Below, one piece after another: positions 52,477 through 63,714 of a stretch of DNA of 64,000 nucleotides. The first letter of the stretch is position 1; each line of letters begins with the position of its first letter. Below the pieces are notes generated by a model. That model made no database searches, was not told where the DNA came from, and was given only the letters and a program-made list of their open reading frames with translations. Source of the DNA: Ustilago trichophora (Eukaryota; Basidiomycota; Ustilaginomycetes; Ustilaginales; Ustilaginaceae); contig OOIN01000004.1 in assembly GCA_900323505.1 (NCBI GenBank), positions 1,054,001-1,118,000 of the forward strand, given 5' to 3'. Both the position numbers and the translations under genes were made by a program.

Positions 52477-54339
52477 ATGACAACACCATCAATTTCAAAG
52501 CGCTCCACTGCATCTTGTGCTGCTTGTGCTGCTGATCGTGATCAACAAGAAGCTCGGCTTCAACAAGCAGCTGCTGAGCTTGGCAATGGAACATTCTCCA
52601 GCATCCGTAAAGCAGCGGCTGCAAACAGTGTGCCTGAGTCAACACTGCGTGGCCGACTTTCCGGTGTTCCGACGATCAGGGAAGGTCATGCTTCCATGCA
52701 GGCACTTACGCCTGCAGCGGAGACAGCACTTCTGGAACACATTCGGCGCTGTGCCTGCAGCGGCTTTCCTTTGACGCCGGCGCAGATCAGGGACTACGCA
52801 AACACCGTCTCACGTGGCATTCCCGGCTGCACTGATGCTCCCGACGTCGGACGGAATTGGCTCCAAGGGTTCCTGCTTCGGCATCCAAGCATCCGCTCTC
52901 ATTGGTCACGGTGTCTTGATAATGCCCGGCTCACTGGAACAGACGCTAATGGAATACAAGCATGGTATCAACAATTAGGCAGGATTGTGAATGAATACAG
53001 TGTGCTATCAACGAATATATACAATATGGATGAAACCGGATTCTGGTTTGGTCAAGGTGGTTCCGAGCGGGTAATCATACCTTCCGGCGATCAAGCAGCC
53101 CGGTTTAAGGCACAGCCAGGAACCCGAGAATCGGCCACGGCAATTGAATGCATCGGAACGGGTGGCCAGATACTTCCACCGGTGATCATCACCAAAGGCG
53201 CAAGCCACATGGTTGGCGAACACCGGAAAATGGCAAATGTTCCTGCATCTTGGCACTTTGCAAAGACCGACAGAGGCTGGACCACACAAGAGCTTGCCGT
53301 TGATTGGCTGAAAACAGTGTTTGACGCCAACACTACGCCCTCGACGCCATCGGAGTGGCGTTTGTTGATCATCGACGGCCACAATTCACACACCAGTACC
53401 GAGTTCCTGGTCACTGCATGGAATCGCCGTATCATTCCGTTCTGCTTCCCGGCACATTCGACGCACATCATGCAGCCGCTTGATGTCTCGGTGTTTGGTC
53501 CTGTCAGCGCCGCATACAAACAAATAATCAACAACCTTGCTCCTCAATCAATCTCGGATGTCAACAGATCTCAGTTTGTGACATTCTACGCCCAGGCACG
53601 AGCAAAGGCCCTTACGCCAACTGCAGCCCGAAAAGCATTTGCCGACTGTGGAATTGCGGTTAAACCTAATGCCGAGAAGGTGCTTAACCGACTTGCCGGG
53701 CATCAGCAAGCTCAACGGACCGGAACGACACAGCAATCGCCGCTGCAGGAACGCCTTCCACTGCAAACAAGTACGGCGGTAAGCTCGGCGCTCGACGCCT
53801 TCAGGCACGAACCGAATCCTCGGGATGCAAAATCAATCAAACAAACTCTCATGCAGGCATATGAACGTCCACATGCAACAATCTCGGTTCTAGAAGCCGA
53901 GAATAAGCTTCTTCAGGAACAGGAGGACCGGCGGCGGCACGCAGCAAAGAAAATGCGGGGTAAGAAGAAAGTTGGTGATCAAATGATATTATCCAAAGAT
54001 ATCATGATCACTCGTCAGCATGCAGAGCAGGAGCTAGTCCGGAAAAAGCCAGCAATTGCCGCTCGGCAGAAACAGGAACGGAGGAAGAAACAGCGACAGC
54101 AGGAGAAGCGGGTGGTACTACCACCTCCTGCTATGATCAATGATCGCGACGAAGCATGTGCTGATAACAATAATGGTGCCTCAGCATCAACAACACATCC
54201 AACCACATCAGCAAGGCAAGATATCATTGACATTCTTGATGATGGTGAGCCTCTCAGCCCTGTCGAAGACAACGATATTGATCCTGCCTGCTTCTACGAT
54301 AGTGTTCCTGTAGCAAGCTCATCACGTGTCAAGCTCTAA
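52477..54339 (+). CDS. Fot1/Pot2-type DD35D transposase
   Basis: 620 aa from the ATG at 52477 (MTTPSISKRSTASCAAC..). The frame is open upstream with an ATG at 52324, so a longer product is possible. The N-terminal part (about 20-150) is a helix-turn-helix/CENPB-like DNA-binding region (SSIRKAAAANSVPESTLRGR; FPLTPAQIRDYANTV; NWLQGFLLRHPSI). The catalytic triad is visible: first Asp in YNMDETGFWFG, second in LLIIDGHNSH, third in MQPLDVSVFGP. Thirty-five residues separate the second and third (DD35D), as in fungal Fot/Pot2 elements. A basic coiled-coil tail follows (LEAENKLLQEQEDRRRHAAKKMRGKKK). No stop or frameshift is present. The enzyme would excise and reinsert the element at TA sites. Confidence 0.95.
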   Translation: MTTPSISKRSTASCAACAADRDQQEARLQQAAAELGNGTFSSIRKAAAANSVPESTLRGRLSGVPTIREGHASMQALTPAAETALLEHIRRCACSGFPLTPAQIRDYANTVSRGIPGCTDAPDVGRNWLQGFLLRHPSIRSHWSRCLDNARLTGTDANGIQAWYQQLGRIVNEYSVLSTNIYNMDETGFWFGQGGSERVIIPSGDQAARFKAQPGTRESATAIECIGTGGQILPPVIITKGASHMVGEHRKMANVPASWHFAKTDRGWTTQELAVDWLKTVFDANTTPSTPSEWRLLIIDGHNSHTSTEFLVTAWNRRIIPFCFPAHSTHIMQPLDVSVFGPVSAAYKQIINNLAPQSISDVNRSQFVTFYAQARAKALTPTAARKAFADCGIAVKPNAEKVLNRLAGHQQAQRTGTTQQSPLQERLPLQTSTAVSSALDAFRHEPNPRDAKSIKQTLMQAYERPHATISVLEAENKLLQEQEDRRRHAAKKMRGKKKVGDQMILSKDIMITRQHAEQELVRKKPAIAARQKQERRKKQRQQEKRVVLPPPAMINDRDEACADNNNGASASTTHPTTSARQDIIDILDDGEPLSPVEDNDIDPACFYDSVPVASSSRVKL

Positions 54340-54472
54340 CCTTCTCTCAGTATTCATGTACCTTAATCTCTCACGTGGTTCTCATTGAAGTTTGATGTTC
54401 TTTCATTCACCGAGGACTGTGCTCACGATCAATGCCAAGTACTACCATCAGTTTCAATTTCAAGGTTTGAGA

Positions 54473-54521
54473 ACGCGCGACTAATACGGGCGCGCGACTA
54501 ATACGGGCGCGCGACTAATAC
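54473..54521 (-). repeat. Iterated 17-bp motif at the right end (three copies)
   Basis: The right end carries three copies of the GTATTAGTCGCGCGCCC unit on the minus strand, the innermost truncated, while the left end has only two. The extra copy lies inside the 41-bp match boundary. Confidence 0.88.
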
Positions 54522-54532
54522 ATGAATTACGT
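54492..54532 (-). repeat. Right terminal inverted repeat (41 bp)
   Basis: Reverse complement of the left terminal repeat, ending CATGAATTACGT and followed by the TA duplication. Confidence 0.93.
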
Positions 54533-55527
54533 TAGCCATTCCGCCATTCCACCAACATTTGCGCACCAAATCATCATCGACAGCAAGCAAATTCACAGGC
54601 TGCATACTTCGAGAACTTCCCAGAAGTCAATCTGTGCACCAACACAACAGTCACTTTTTCCAGAACATCCGACTCAAAGATGGATAGGGTCTCTCCAGGA
54701 TCTACTTGAGATCAAGCTGGCTAAATTCTTGACAGTGTAGAGTGTGGCGACTCCGCTCGGAAATCCTCAAAGTCAGGGTTGGACTTAATTGACCGTCTCG
54801 GTGACAGAACAATTTGCACTTGGACTTTAGACTCACAGGCTCAAGCTCTGCCACTACACGCCGAAAGGTTGTTATCTTATGAACTGGGTGCCCGTTGAAC
54901 CAAATCGTATGCCAGCGAACGCCGGGGTGGTTGACCATTGCACATTTATGCTTGTGTAGCACGGCTTCAAGGTGTTGAACCAACTTGATTAGCTGGTTCT
55001 TTTGCAGGGCCGAACAGTCAAGTTGTAAGATGCAGGACACTGTGAGTCTCAAGTGGCTCTTTGTGCCTTCAGTAAGTATTCGCGGAAGAGCGTTGAGAAG
55101 CACGTTGAGCAAAAGCACACTCTGCACCTTGCTTGCGCGTTAACACTACTGTGTCCATTGAGAAGACACCGCACGCAGATGCGACAAGGAACAATGTTCA
55201 TATCCGCCAAAGATGTCATCTCCGAGCGTTCCTTGGAACGGTGCTGGGATTGGCACCTGATAGACAGATGTCACGGAGCAACCTGGAGACAACTTCATCA
55301 TGAAGGCTTCAGCCGGCAGGCCTGGCAAAGGCATGAAATATGGCGTCTATGCCAGCAAAGCGCGTGGGATCTTACATGGTCACAAATTGATGCGACGCAA
55401 CTTGTTCCTGAAAGAGCTCTCTGTATCGGACGATCTGTCGAATATCCGAACTTTCTCATGCTACCTGAGGTCCGATCGGTGGTAAACACCAAGCTATGTG
55501 TAGGAAGCCACCATGCGACCTCGCGCG

Positions 55528-55529
<2 letters not shown>

Positions 55530-55566
<37 letters not shown>
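55530..55566. repeat. (GA)n microsatellite
   Basis: About 18 perfect GA units. Confidence 0.95.
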
Positions 55567-55567
<1 letters not shown>

Positions 55568-58312
55568 ATGGATCGTATCCTGAATTTGAAAGCTCAGTGA
55601 AAGGGCATTGTTCCTGCTTGCAGAGCGCGCATGCCGGTAGTCCCATTCATGCAATTGGTTCTGATACCACTGTGTAGAGATTGGCTGTGAGCACTCGGAA
55701 CCGAAGCTATGCACCGAGGCACGAAACGAATTCTCGGGTCAGTGGCAGCGCAGGACCGCCAAAAGAGCCCTTTTTTCGGTGTCGGAGCTATGTTATTGGA
55801 GCCCAGACGGATATATGGATTTTCTTTCCTCATTGTGCGCTGTGCATTGACGCACGAGACGCATTGATGCGTTCGATAACAGTGGGCGATGTGCGTCTCA
55901 CGGAGAGACTTGGGTGGAGGCGCTCGGCAAAGTACCGAACAACGCAAAACGCCCGACCATCACGGGCGCATGGTCATCGTGAGAGTAAGATTGATGTTGG
56001 GCGTCGCGTCGTCTTGAGGGTTCTATGCAATCCATCGAGAAGCGAGGATCACAGAACTCTTTGGTGTGGACTGACATCCTTCGGAAACCGCCACGCGGCG
56101 CCCATACTTGGGGTACAGGCGAGAAGCGGAAGCGGGAAGCCTAAACGTCAGAACTCGGATCGAACGCGCGAGCAACCGGATTGAAAAGACATCTACGTGA
56201 AAGAGATATTTAGAGAAAGGGGCACAGTCAAGACAGATTGCAGAAACAAGAGACTGTACTCTGTGCTCGGGGCAGCGTTTCCAGGAACGCGAAAATGTGA
56301 AATGTGCCTCGATCTGTCTCTTGTTCCGATGCAACCACGTGTCGGATAAACGAATTTCGATCCTCACTTTCTCCTATCCAACCAACCAACTTTGCCCTGA
56401 TATTGCACCGCCGTTCCACGTTATACGGCGCAATGCATCGAAAAGGGACATTCGATATAGCAGATACCATGAAGCGAAGCGTTTCCGATGTTCCCCAAAT
56501 GGACGGACCCCAGCTGTCAGCTCCTCGGATAATGAAATGAATCGAATCGAATCGAAACTTGTCCATTCTTTTGGTTCTGATGATGACTGCCCGCAAAGGC
56601 AGTTGGGTTGACCAGGATTTGGAGGTAGCATCCCACCCCCTCTAGTGGCTTGCGAAAGTCTGCATACATGTTGGCAGTTGAAACCAGAGACTTGGTATGG
56701 TAGGCTCTCTCAAGTCTCTCCCTGGGACATTCCGCAGTGGTCTCCTGCCGTTTGCACTGCACGAGTTTGGCTAACCCAAGAAAAACAGAAACACTTCCGC
56801 TGCAAAGACTTTCTGCATAAACTCATGCGGATCCGAGGCCATTCAACTCACGCTAACCCAAAGAAGGGCCATGTATGCGAACTGGATGCCAAGTTGAGAG
56901 AACTCGGAACTCGGTCACGGTCAAGTTGAGGTCATGCAGGTTGCCACCGTCCACATCCGCTTCCGCGGAAGGGATCAATGGGGTGGAGAATAAGGCATCA
57001 CTACGAGCTGATGGGTTGATATGCAAAAAGAAAGACAATAGAATGCCAAGTCCAAGCTTGGAGAGATGAAGGTCCGATCAAGATAGGCTCGCGTGTGGCC
57101 ATCTGGTCTTACGTGAATCGATGGCGAAGAGCTGGGCAGTAGAGAACGAAGGCATAGGGAAGAAGGCCTGAGAGTTTGACAAAGATGACCGATAGGCTGC
57201 TGAAAATTGCATTCTCCCATCGAGATTCGTAGCGAGTAAACTCCGCGGCGGAAGCAGAGAAAGGAGTGTAACACTTAGGAGCAACCGCAAAAGGAACAGC
57301 AACGAGAACATTTGCCGAAGTATCGAGTGCAAAGCGGAGTCACAAAAAGGTATCGATAGGACGACAAGGTCGTGCTGACAACGAGGGGTCCAATTCAGGG
57401 TCACAATGGAAGAAGACTTGCGTAGACAGGGCCAGCAAAGGGGACAAGCGAGCCGCGCTTTGCTGTGCTACGATTCGAGTAAGGGTCAGCAACATCGGAG
57501 CCTAAAACCATGTGGTTGAAGAGGGAAAAATAAAGCATCCGAGAGGAAACAGGACTGCCATGCCAAAAAACTTTAAAGGTGGTGATGGGGAAAAAAAGCA
57601 GGAACCAGCTCCGATGGATCCAGTTTTTTTTAGACACTACAGTACTGGCTCCGATGTTTGCCCTACTGTACTGTACTCACATGCATCTTGAAGCTCGTAC
57701 CGAACGGAACAGTGCTGCTCGTGATTCGTCTTCTGCAAGTTCGTCATGTGCTACCAGGGCCCTTTCCGCTTAGCGCACATTTCGAGGCGCACATTTCGAG
57801 GCACAAACTCAATGCTCGAAAATTGGTCATCTTGACCTTCACAGCTACCGTTTGACACTCCGTCACGGACGGATGGCGGATGAGCGTCAAGTTTGTCGGT
57901 CAGTCTAAGCGCGTGCGCGCGCAAGAAAATGTGCGATCTATCCACCTGAGCGGAGCTAGACCGTTAGATGCCCAGGCGGAGAGTGCGCGAAGTGTAGAGA
58001 TTAAGTGGAATCGAATGTCAAAAAGGATCCAATTTGTGCTAGTTTGTTTCTTGCCCACCGAACGACGGCGATGCAGTACAGCATCGATTTCAACAGTTAG
58101 ACTTTCGACATGTTGACTACTAATAAACATTAGAGTAGAGAAACAAGCAAAAAACATGTGTACCACGCTGTAGTGTCAAGTAGTCTGGCCGAGGAATTGT
58201 TCCGAGTCTGCACTCTTCATAGACATATCGGAAGACTGCATGCACTTGAATGCATCTCATCTCGATGGCGCTCCAAAGATGCAGCGTTGCTTGAGCTGCA
58301 TGAGTGCTTGTG

Positions 58313-58314
<2 letters not shown>

Positions 58315-58347
<33 letters not shown>
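58315..58347. repeat. Poly-T tract (33 nt)
   Basis: Uninterrupted T run. Poly-T or poly-A tracts of this length can mark ends of old retroelement copies, but no retroelement sequence is recognised next to it. Confidence 0.95.
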
Positions 58348-58349
<2 letters not shown>

Positions 58350-59253
58350 GGTTCGTCGAACCCAAGGCAGTGGTGTAGGTATCGAAAGCACTGCAATTCG
58401 TCACTACAGAATCATGTCAATGCCGATCGCGCAACGCAGTGGCAGAGCTGAGAGGGTTCGGATCTTCAACCTTTGCACAGTTCTCGAGAAGGTCTGGAAC
58501 TCGACGCTGTCACCAGCGGCTATGGCCGCCTCTTCCTGTTGGTCAACATCTCTTCCAAGTTCCCAGAGCGGGCTCGCAAAGTTTGCTCTTAAGACTTTGG
58601 CTTTTTTGACTTTTGCCTCGTGGCAAGTGTTGAAGTTTACGGTTTGCGGCGATTCAGTCCGTCACATCGCCGTCACCTCCGCCCGCCGATCTCGGCCCGT
58701 CCCGGCTAGTTGTGTTGTGAGCCTCGGGTCAACCGTTGCAGTCACGCTGGCAATACCCTCGGATGAAGCCGATTGAGTCCAGGCCAGTCAAGGACACCGA
58801 TTCCGATCTTGGTCCGTATCCGCCTACCGCCCATCGGTCTTTAGGGTGATACTCATGGGATAATGGAGATTAGATCGTTTGAAGGCCGTGTTTGTAACGT
58901 ATTGTACCAGACCCTCGGCATCAGCGTCCGCATCGGCTTCAGCATCCAAAGCACAACGCCCGCCTATGAGGGTCCCGAGTCGCCGTGTCATCCGCTCTCC
59001 TCTTTCACAATTTCCAATCTACATCACCCGCTTTGCTCGATAGCGAACGAAGGGATGCCAAATTCCACCTTACCTAGCCGCAAAGACGCAGTGCAAGAGG
59101 GGTGCCATCTGCATACAAGGGCAAGGTTAGACAAAGAGAAGAATTTCACGACATTCGAAAGGGGGGTTTTTTTATTTTTATTTTTATTTTTTCCCCTCTC
59201 GTTGGCTCTAATTCCGCTTCCTTCCTCCCGCCAGTGGTAAAAAAAACAAAATA

Positions 59254-60048
59254 CAGTCGCGTCCAAAACTGTCCCATAATTTTGTTCTGAGCTGAATATC
59301 AATGAGGCTCCACACCAGTCATTTTTACAAATCTAAGCCTCCTCACAAGAATGATCACCACCATAATGTCGATATTTTCCTAGCTCATATCTAAAACCTG
59401 GATGTGATAGATGCTATCCATAGCTACAACTTCCTCACCAACAAAAAAAATAGTTCAGTCTTGGTTATTGAACGGGAACAGCATCAAGATAGCCTTAAAT
59501 TGGGGTCAAAAATTTTGTGAAATTCAACTGTACAGCGCAGTATTGCGAAAAAACACCCCCCTTCACAAGAATGGAAATCACACTATGATCAATGTTGCTG
59601 CTCACTTGCACCAATCATGGTGTGCGTAGCTGGTATGTATAGCTACAACTTTCTCACCAACATATAGGCAAGTGTCTGCTGACATTGAGGAGAAAAAGGC
59701 AGTATAAGGAAGGGTATCTTCAAATTTTCGAATTGAAAATTCCAGAGACTGATAAAGTGCACAAATGCGCAAATTTTGGACTCAGATTTCCAAAAAAAGA
59801 GAGCCAATTCTGCTACAGCACAATAACTAAGACCAAACTATTTTTTCTGTTGGTGAGTAAGTTGTAGCTATGGATAGCATCTATCACATCCAGGTTTTAG
59901 ATATGAGCTAGTAAAATATTGACATTAAGGTGGTGATCATTCTTGTGTGATGTGGTGTTTCAGAGCTAATTGTGTGCTGTGCTGTTGGAAATTTTCAGAA
60001 TTTGCAACTCAAATTTGGTCAGATACGGGGCAGTATTGGACGCGACTG
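59254..60048. mobile_element. 795-bp non-autonomous TA-flanked inverted-repeat element (MITE/foldback-like)
   Basis: Outer ends are inverted copies: the left reads CAGTCGCGTCCAAAACTG and the right, on the other strand, CAGTCGCGTCCAATACTG. Each end is bordered by TA (59252-59253 and 60049-60050). Inside them a second inverted pair, 59342-59470 and 59821-59949 (129 bp each), matches over nearly its full length with only a handful of differences. A third, diverged copy of the same module lies in the centre in direct orientation (about 59561-59668). There is no transposase frame. Ends and TA duplication indicate a Tc1/mariner-type element mobilised in trans. Its ends differ from those of the 52.2-kb transposon, so another transposase must have moved it. 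Confidence 0.87.
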
Positions 60049-60050
60049 TA

Positions 60051-63000
60051 CAAAAAAACAAAAAACAAAAACAAAAACAACAGAAAAGAAGGGTCTGGAC
60101 TGCTGTGTGACTGCGTGTCTGCGTGTCTGATGCGCGTATCAGCGTGGACTCCACGCGGCATTGGCTGAGGGCCCGCGCTCACTGCTTGATATGCGCACCA
60201 ATGCGGCAAATTCTAGAGGCTGGGTAACAGTGGCCCTGCCAAACCCTCACCACACTGACTGCTTAGAACTGTATCCCACAAAAAGGGCAAGAGTCATGGT
60301 CAACGATTGCAGTCCTGGATTCAAAGCCAAAATTTTGGCCAGTCATGCCTGGAAAAGGCTGAGATGGAATAAGAGCATAAATGCGTTCCTGATCGGAGTC
60401 TCGGGCGATTCGCATTTCCGGCTTCCGGTGGGAACGCCTTCCACTCCAAGATTGCGAAGAAAGTGGCGAACGGTAAGCTGTAAACGGTAGGATGATAGGG
60501 AAAACGGTGAAGCTCAAACTACTGTAGCTGCAATAAAGACTGAATATCAGATACGCTAGCGCAAGTGATTGTTGTTGGGCTGCAATTTCGGATCCGATCG
60601 TGCTTTCATGCATCCAGCGTCGCCTTACCAGGTGGTAAGATGCACTCGAGACACGCGAGACGTCTCTAAACTTTGCTATTCATGCATGGTCTGGCTTTGA
60701 TCGGATCGTCTCCATACATGACTCTAGTGTGCGTTCTCCGGCCCTTTCGTGTTCATTGCACCAATTTCATGTGCATACTTCGGCCTCAGCATTGTCCTTC
60801 ACCTTCATTCCAGTATGACCGAATAAGAGGAAGCACCGCCTAGGCTAGCGACCAAAAGATGGCTGGATGCCAAGCCTTGGTCTTATCGGATGTAGCAGTC
60901 TGGTCTATCTACTGTGTAGGCTAGACCACATTTTGGATTTGGGTGTGGCGACTCGAGCTAGTGTGAGTGAGTGTGTTTTCTCTTCATTTTCGTCTGACCA
61001 GAGGAATGTGGTCGGTCCATCCATTCATCAGGCCCCCAAAAATAGACCAAATTGCGAAGAGATGCAACAAAGAGTGCCACAACACAAAGTCAAGATTTGT
61101 GCCGCTCCATGGAGAACTGCACACAGTCATGGCGTCAAGCGATTCACCGTCTTAGGTCTGGCAAGGCCTCATGATGCAGAGCCTTGCAGTCGAAGTAGAC
61201 CACCTTGCCTTCGCTTAGAATTAAAGACCAAAAAGAGGAAAATGTGGCTGATGTCTAACAGAATAAATTGCGCTCGGCAAGGGAGAAGGAAGCTTTCCCC
61301 CAGGGTCAAATCTACGGAATAGACCTCGTTTACGGAGCCGAGTCAATGGGCCCTGGTACAGCACGTACTGCATGTGTTATCGACTGTCCACACAGAGTTC
61401 TAACTTGGTCAAAGCTCGGTCGCCTTGCCCTCGTTCGCCGTACCTACACCTTTTTGTTTTCCGCCCAACGGTGTACGTCTCTCGGCGACATCCTCGCCGA
61501 CAATGTTCCCATTCTGTACTGTATGCAACATTCAGAGCCGAAGATGGCGTGGCATACACTCAAGTGAATATCGGTTAGAAATCGAGCGATTGACCCCTCG
61601 CTTTACTAGCATCCTCTCGCGACTCACTGCAATCACGGTGCTATCAGCAGGCGTCGAAATCGTTGACATCTTGCTTCTCTGACGCTTATCTAAAGTGTAT
61701 ACAGCACCGACCAGACTTGGCAGATCCTCTTGCCCGACCCGTCAAAAAGCACAACTTCAAATAGAGTATTTTGCTGGATTGTCGCCATGCATTGATGACT
61801 TCGCTTGAAAGCGATTCAAGCTGTGGCTGAAAGCGCTCGCCTCGTTGACTGCGTTTGTAGCTTTTGTTGTTGTCTGTCAACAACAACCTCATTAAGCCCG
61901 CATGTTTTGTCCTGCCTTTAACCCGAGCTGTCACCTGATGACGATTCAGCAGTTGCCGACCGCTACATTCACGCAAGAAGCATCGCCCACTCAACCCACG
62001 AAAGGAGAGCTGGGCGAAACAGAAGACCATGTCGTTCTGACAGAATGGCGTTTTTTTTTTCTGTCTTTCAGGGTTTCACTTTCGAACAGAGTGTCTCCAA
62101 ATGAATTCTCGCCCGTAGTCTCGGTCCCTTACTCTATGGGAGGGAGCAAAGGCCCTTCTTTCCGTTCATTGAGATCGCTGAAAGAGAAGACGGCTTGCAG
62201 CTTCCATGCCGCTTCGGAGTCGTTCTCAAAGCCAAGCCCGAGGTTACTAGCATCGGTGTAAAAAGAAGGCAGACAATGTGGGCATTCCGTCGTACCTGAG
62301 CAGTAGACAAAAGCAACGTTACGCTCTCTCATACAGCAGCAGCAGAGGGGTCAACATAGGATCGAGCCTGAAGACGGATGCACCCCTCGCTCGAATTCCA
62401 ACGGCCCAATGCCACGCATGCCATATGTTCTCGTACCCAGATTTTGAAAGAAAATTGAGGGAAAAAAAGGATCCTCGAATCCAGCAGTGCACTTAGTCCG
62501 AGAGGCGGGTGATTGATTTTGCATGTGTAGAAAAAATCTTCAGCCTATCAGGAGCGCCAGTTGCAGAGATAGCCATCGACTGATTGCCGTCAAATCCATG
62601 TCCCTGTCAGTTTTTGCTGCCTTGCCGAAGATACATAGAGCTTCTTGAGGTTTTTGTATCAGCATCAAAAGAAGCACGAGCAACAAGTGTCTGGCGTGAT
62701 GCGACACTTTGCCTGCTGGCCAGCGATGAGCAGAGTCGTGAAGTTGGGGCTTTTTCTTTTGCTGTGTGATCACAGTACCGTTTTTTTTGTTTTTTTTTTT
62801 TTTTTGTTTTTTGTTTTTTCTTTTTTTTTCGGATCCATGAAAAAGCAGCATGACACTGATTTTTGCAGCCCTGGATCCAGATCTGGCTTGCATCTTCGCC
62901 TTACCCTTTCTCAGTTCCGAGCCAGACTCGCGTGTCTCCTCGTGCTGCCAGCAGCCGCATGATTTGCAAAACAGGCGGACTGCCTTGCATCTCTTCTCGG

Positions 63001-63343
63001 AACGTGGAAAGCTGCTGCTTGTGGTGCCTCATGGCTTGCATCTTTGTGTGTCTGCTGCTTCGGCTTCCCACCGCGACTTCGACTGTCGAGATTGTACCAG
63101 GTCACGCTCTCCCCCACGCAATCACACCACGCACGCTCGCACAAAGAGTCAAAACGTTTGCTTCTCGTGCTGCTCAACTCGCCTTACCTCGGTGGCCTCG
63201 GCCAGCGTAAGTGTGTTCACAGCGGCGTTTCCGCATTCTTTTTCGAACTCTGCCCACCTTTACTCTCACTCTCATCCTCGCTTTCTTTTCTTTCGGTTCT
63301 TCATTGTTTCCACCGCAAGACCATTCTCGAAAAAAAGCTGGAC
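60051..63343. other. Gene-poor region right of the MITE
   Basis: 3.3 kb without a recognised gene. It has an AAAAAC-type tract right after the MITE, a T-rich block at 62780-62829, and TACTGTA motifs at about 60523 and 61517. Small frames occur, but none shows a domain or signal that could be named. Confidence 0.5.
62780..62829. repeat. T-rich low-complexity tract
   Basis: About 50 bp of T runs interrupted by single G or C. Confidence 0.9.
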
Positions 63344-63595
63344 ATGTTTTCTTTTGCACGTTCGATTTGGCGGAATGCCACTTTATCTGCGACGAAACGC
63401 CAATTTCTGCATCTTTGGACCGTAAATGTTGAATCTCCTGACCGGCTTCTCCTTCTTGATACGCAATTTCATTTCGGCCTCTGCGAGCAACGATTGCCGT
63501 TGCAGACTGTAATTGGGCCCGGAATGGGCTCTTCGGGTTCTCTTTTGCCCATCACAGGTCAAGCTGGAGCCGGAGGGGTTCAACAGAGCCGGTGA
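63344..63595 (+). CDS. Possible small ORF or first exon, weak
   Basis: 84 codons from an ATG preceded by a pyrimidine-rich stretch like the leaders of real genes in this window. The beginning (MFSFARSIWRNATLSATKRQFLHLW) is basic and hydrophobic without acids, resembling a mitochondrial presequence. The rest has no recognisable features. It could be the first exon of a gene continuing outside the window, or chance. Confidence 0.2.
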   Translation: MFSFARSIWRNATLSATKRQFLHLWTVNVESPDRLLLLDTQFHFGLCEQRLPLQTVIGPGMGSSGSLLPITGQAGAGGVQQSR

Positions 63596-63643
63596 CAGCT
63601 ATTCGTTTACCGGATCGAGAGCTGTGTGTACTGTACAGTACTG

Positions 63644-63714
<71 letters not shown>

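Larger units (their letters stand above)
52250..54532 (+). mobile_element. Complete Fot1/Pot2-like (pogo, Tc1/mariner superfamily) DNA transposon
   Basis: A 2283-bp element bounded by perfect 41-bp terminal inverted repeats beginning ACGTAATTCATGTATTAGTC. It is flanked on both sides by the dinucleotide TA (52248-52249 and 54533-54534), the expected target duplication of this superfamily. It contains one long intact transposase ORF. Both ends and the ORF look undamaged, so the copy appears young and potentially autonomous. Joining the flanks across the TA does not reveal an obvious interrupted gene. Confidence 0.94.
54535..59251. other. Gene-poor region between the two mobile elements
   Basis: 4.7 kb with no recognised gene. 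A minus-strand open stretch at 54702..55127 (141 codons, no early ATG) has a fairly balanced amino-acid composition and could be a gene remnant, but no family is seen. The region also holds a (GA)n microsatellite, a 33-nt poly-T tract, several TACTGTA motifs (57.64-57.68 kb) and a GAATC-type repeat near 56541. Confidence 0.5.

Noticed and set aside
58240..58776. 178-codon frame containing a poly-Phe run
   Set aside because: The run is simply the 33-nt poly-T tract. The rest shows no coding character.
52250..60048. The 795-bp element as a deletion derivative of the nearby transposon
   Set aside because: Its ends (CAGTCGCGTCC) differ from those of the transposon (ACGTAATTCATG), and no internal sequence is shared, so they belong to different families.
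62850..63425. 191-codon plus-strand frame near the right end
   Set aside because: Ser/Cys/His/Phe-rich with pyrimidine-driven composition, no domain and no consistent start. It is probably non-coding leader-like sequence.
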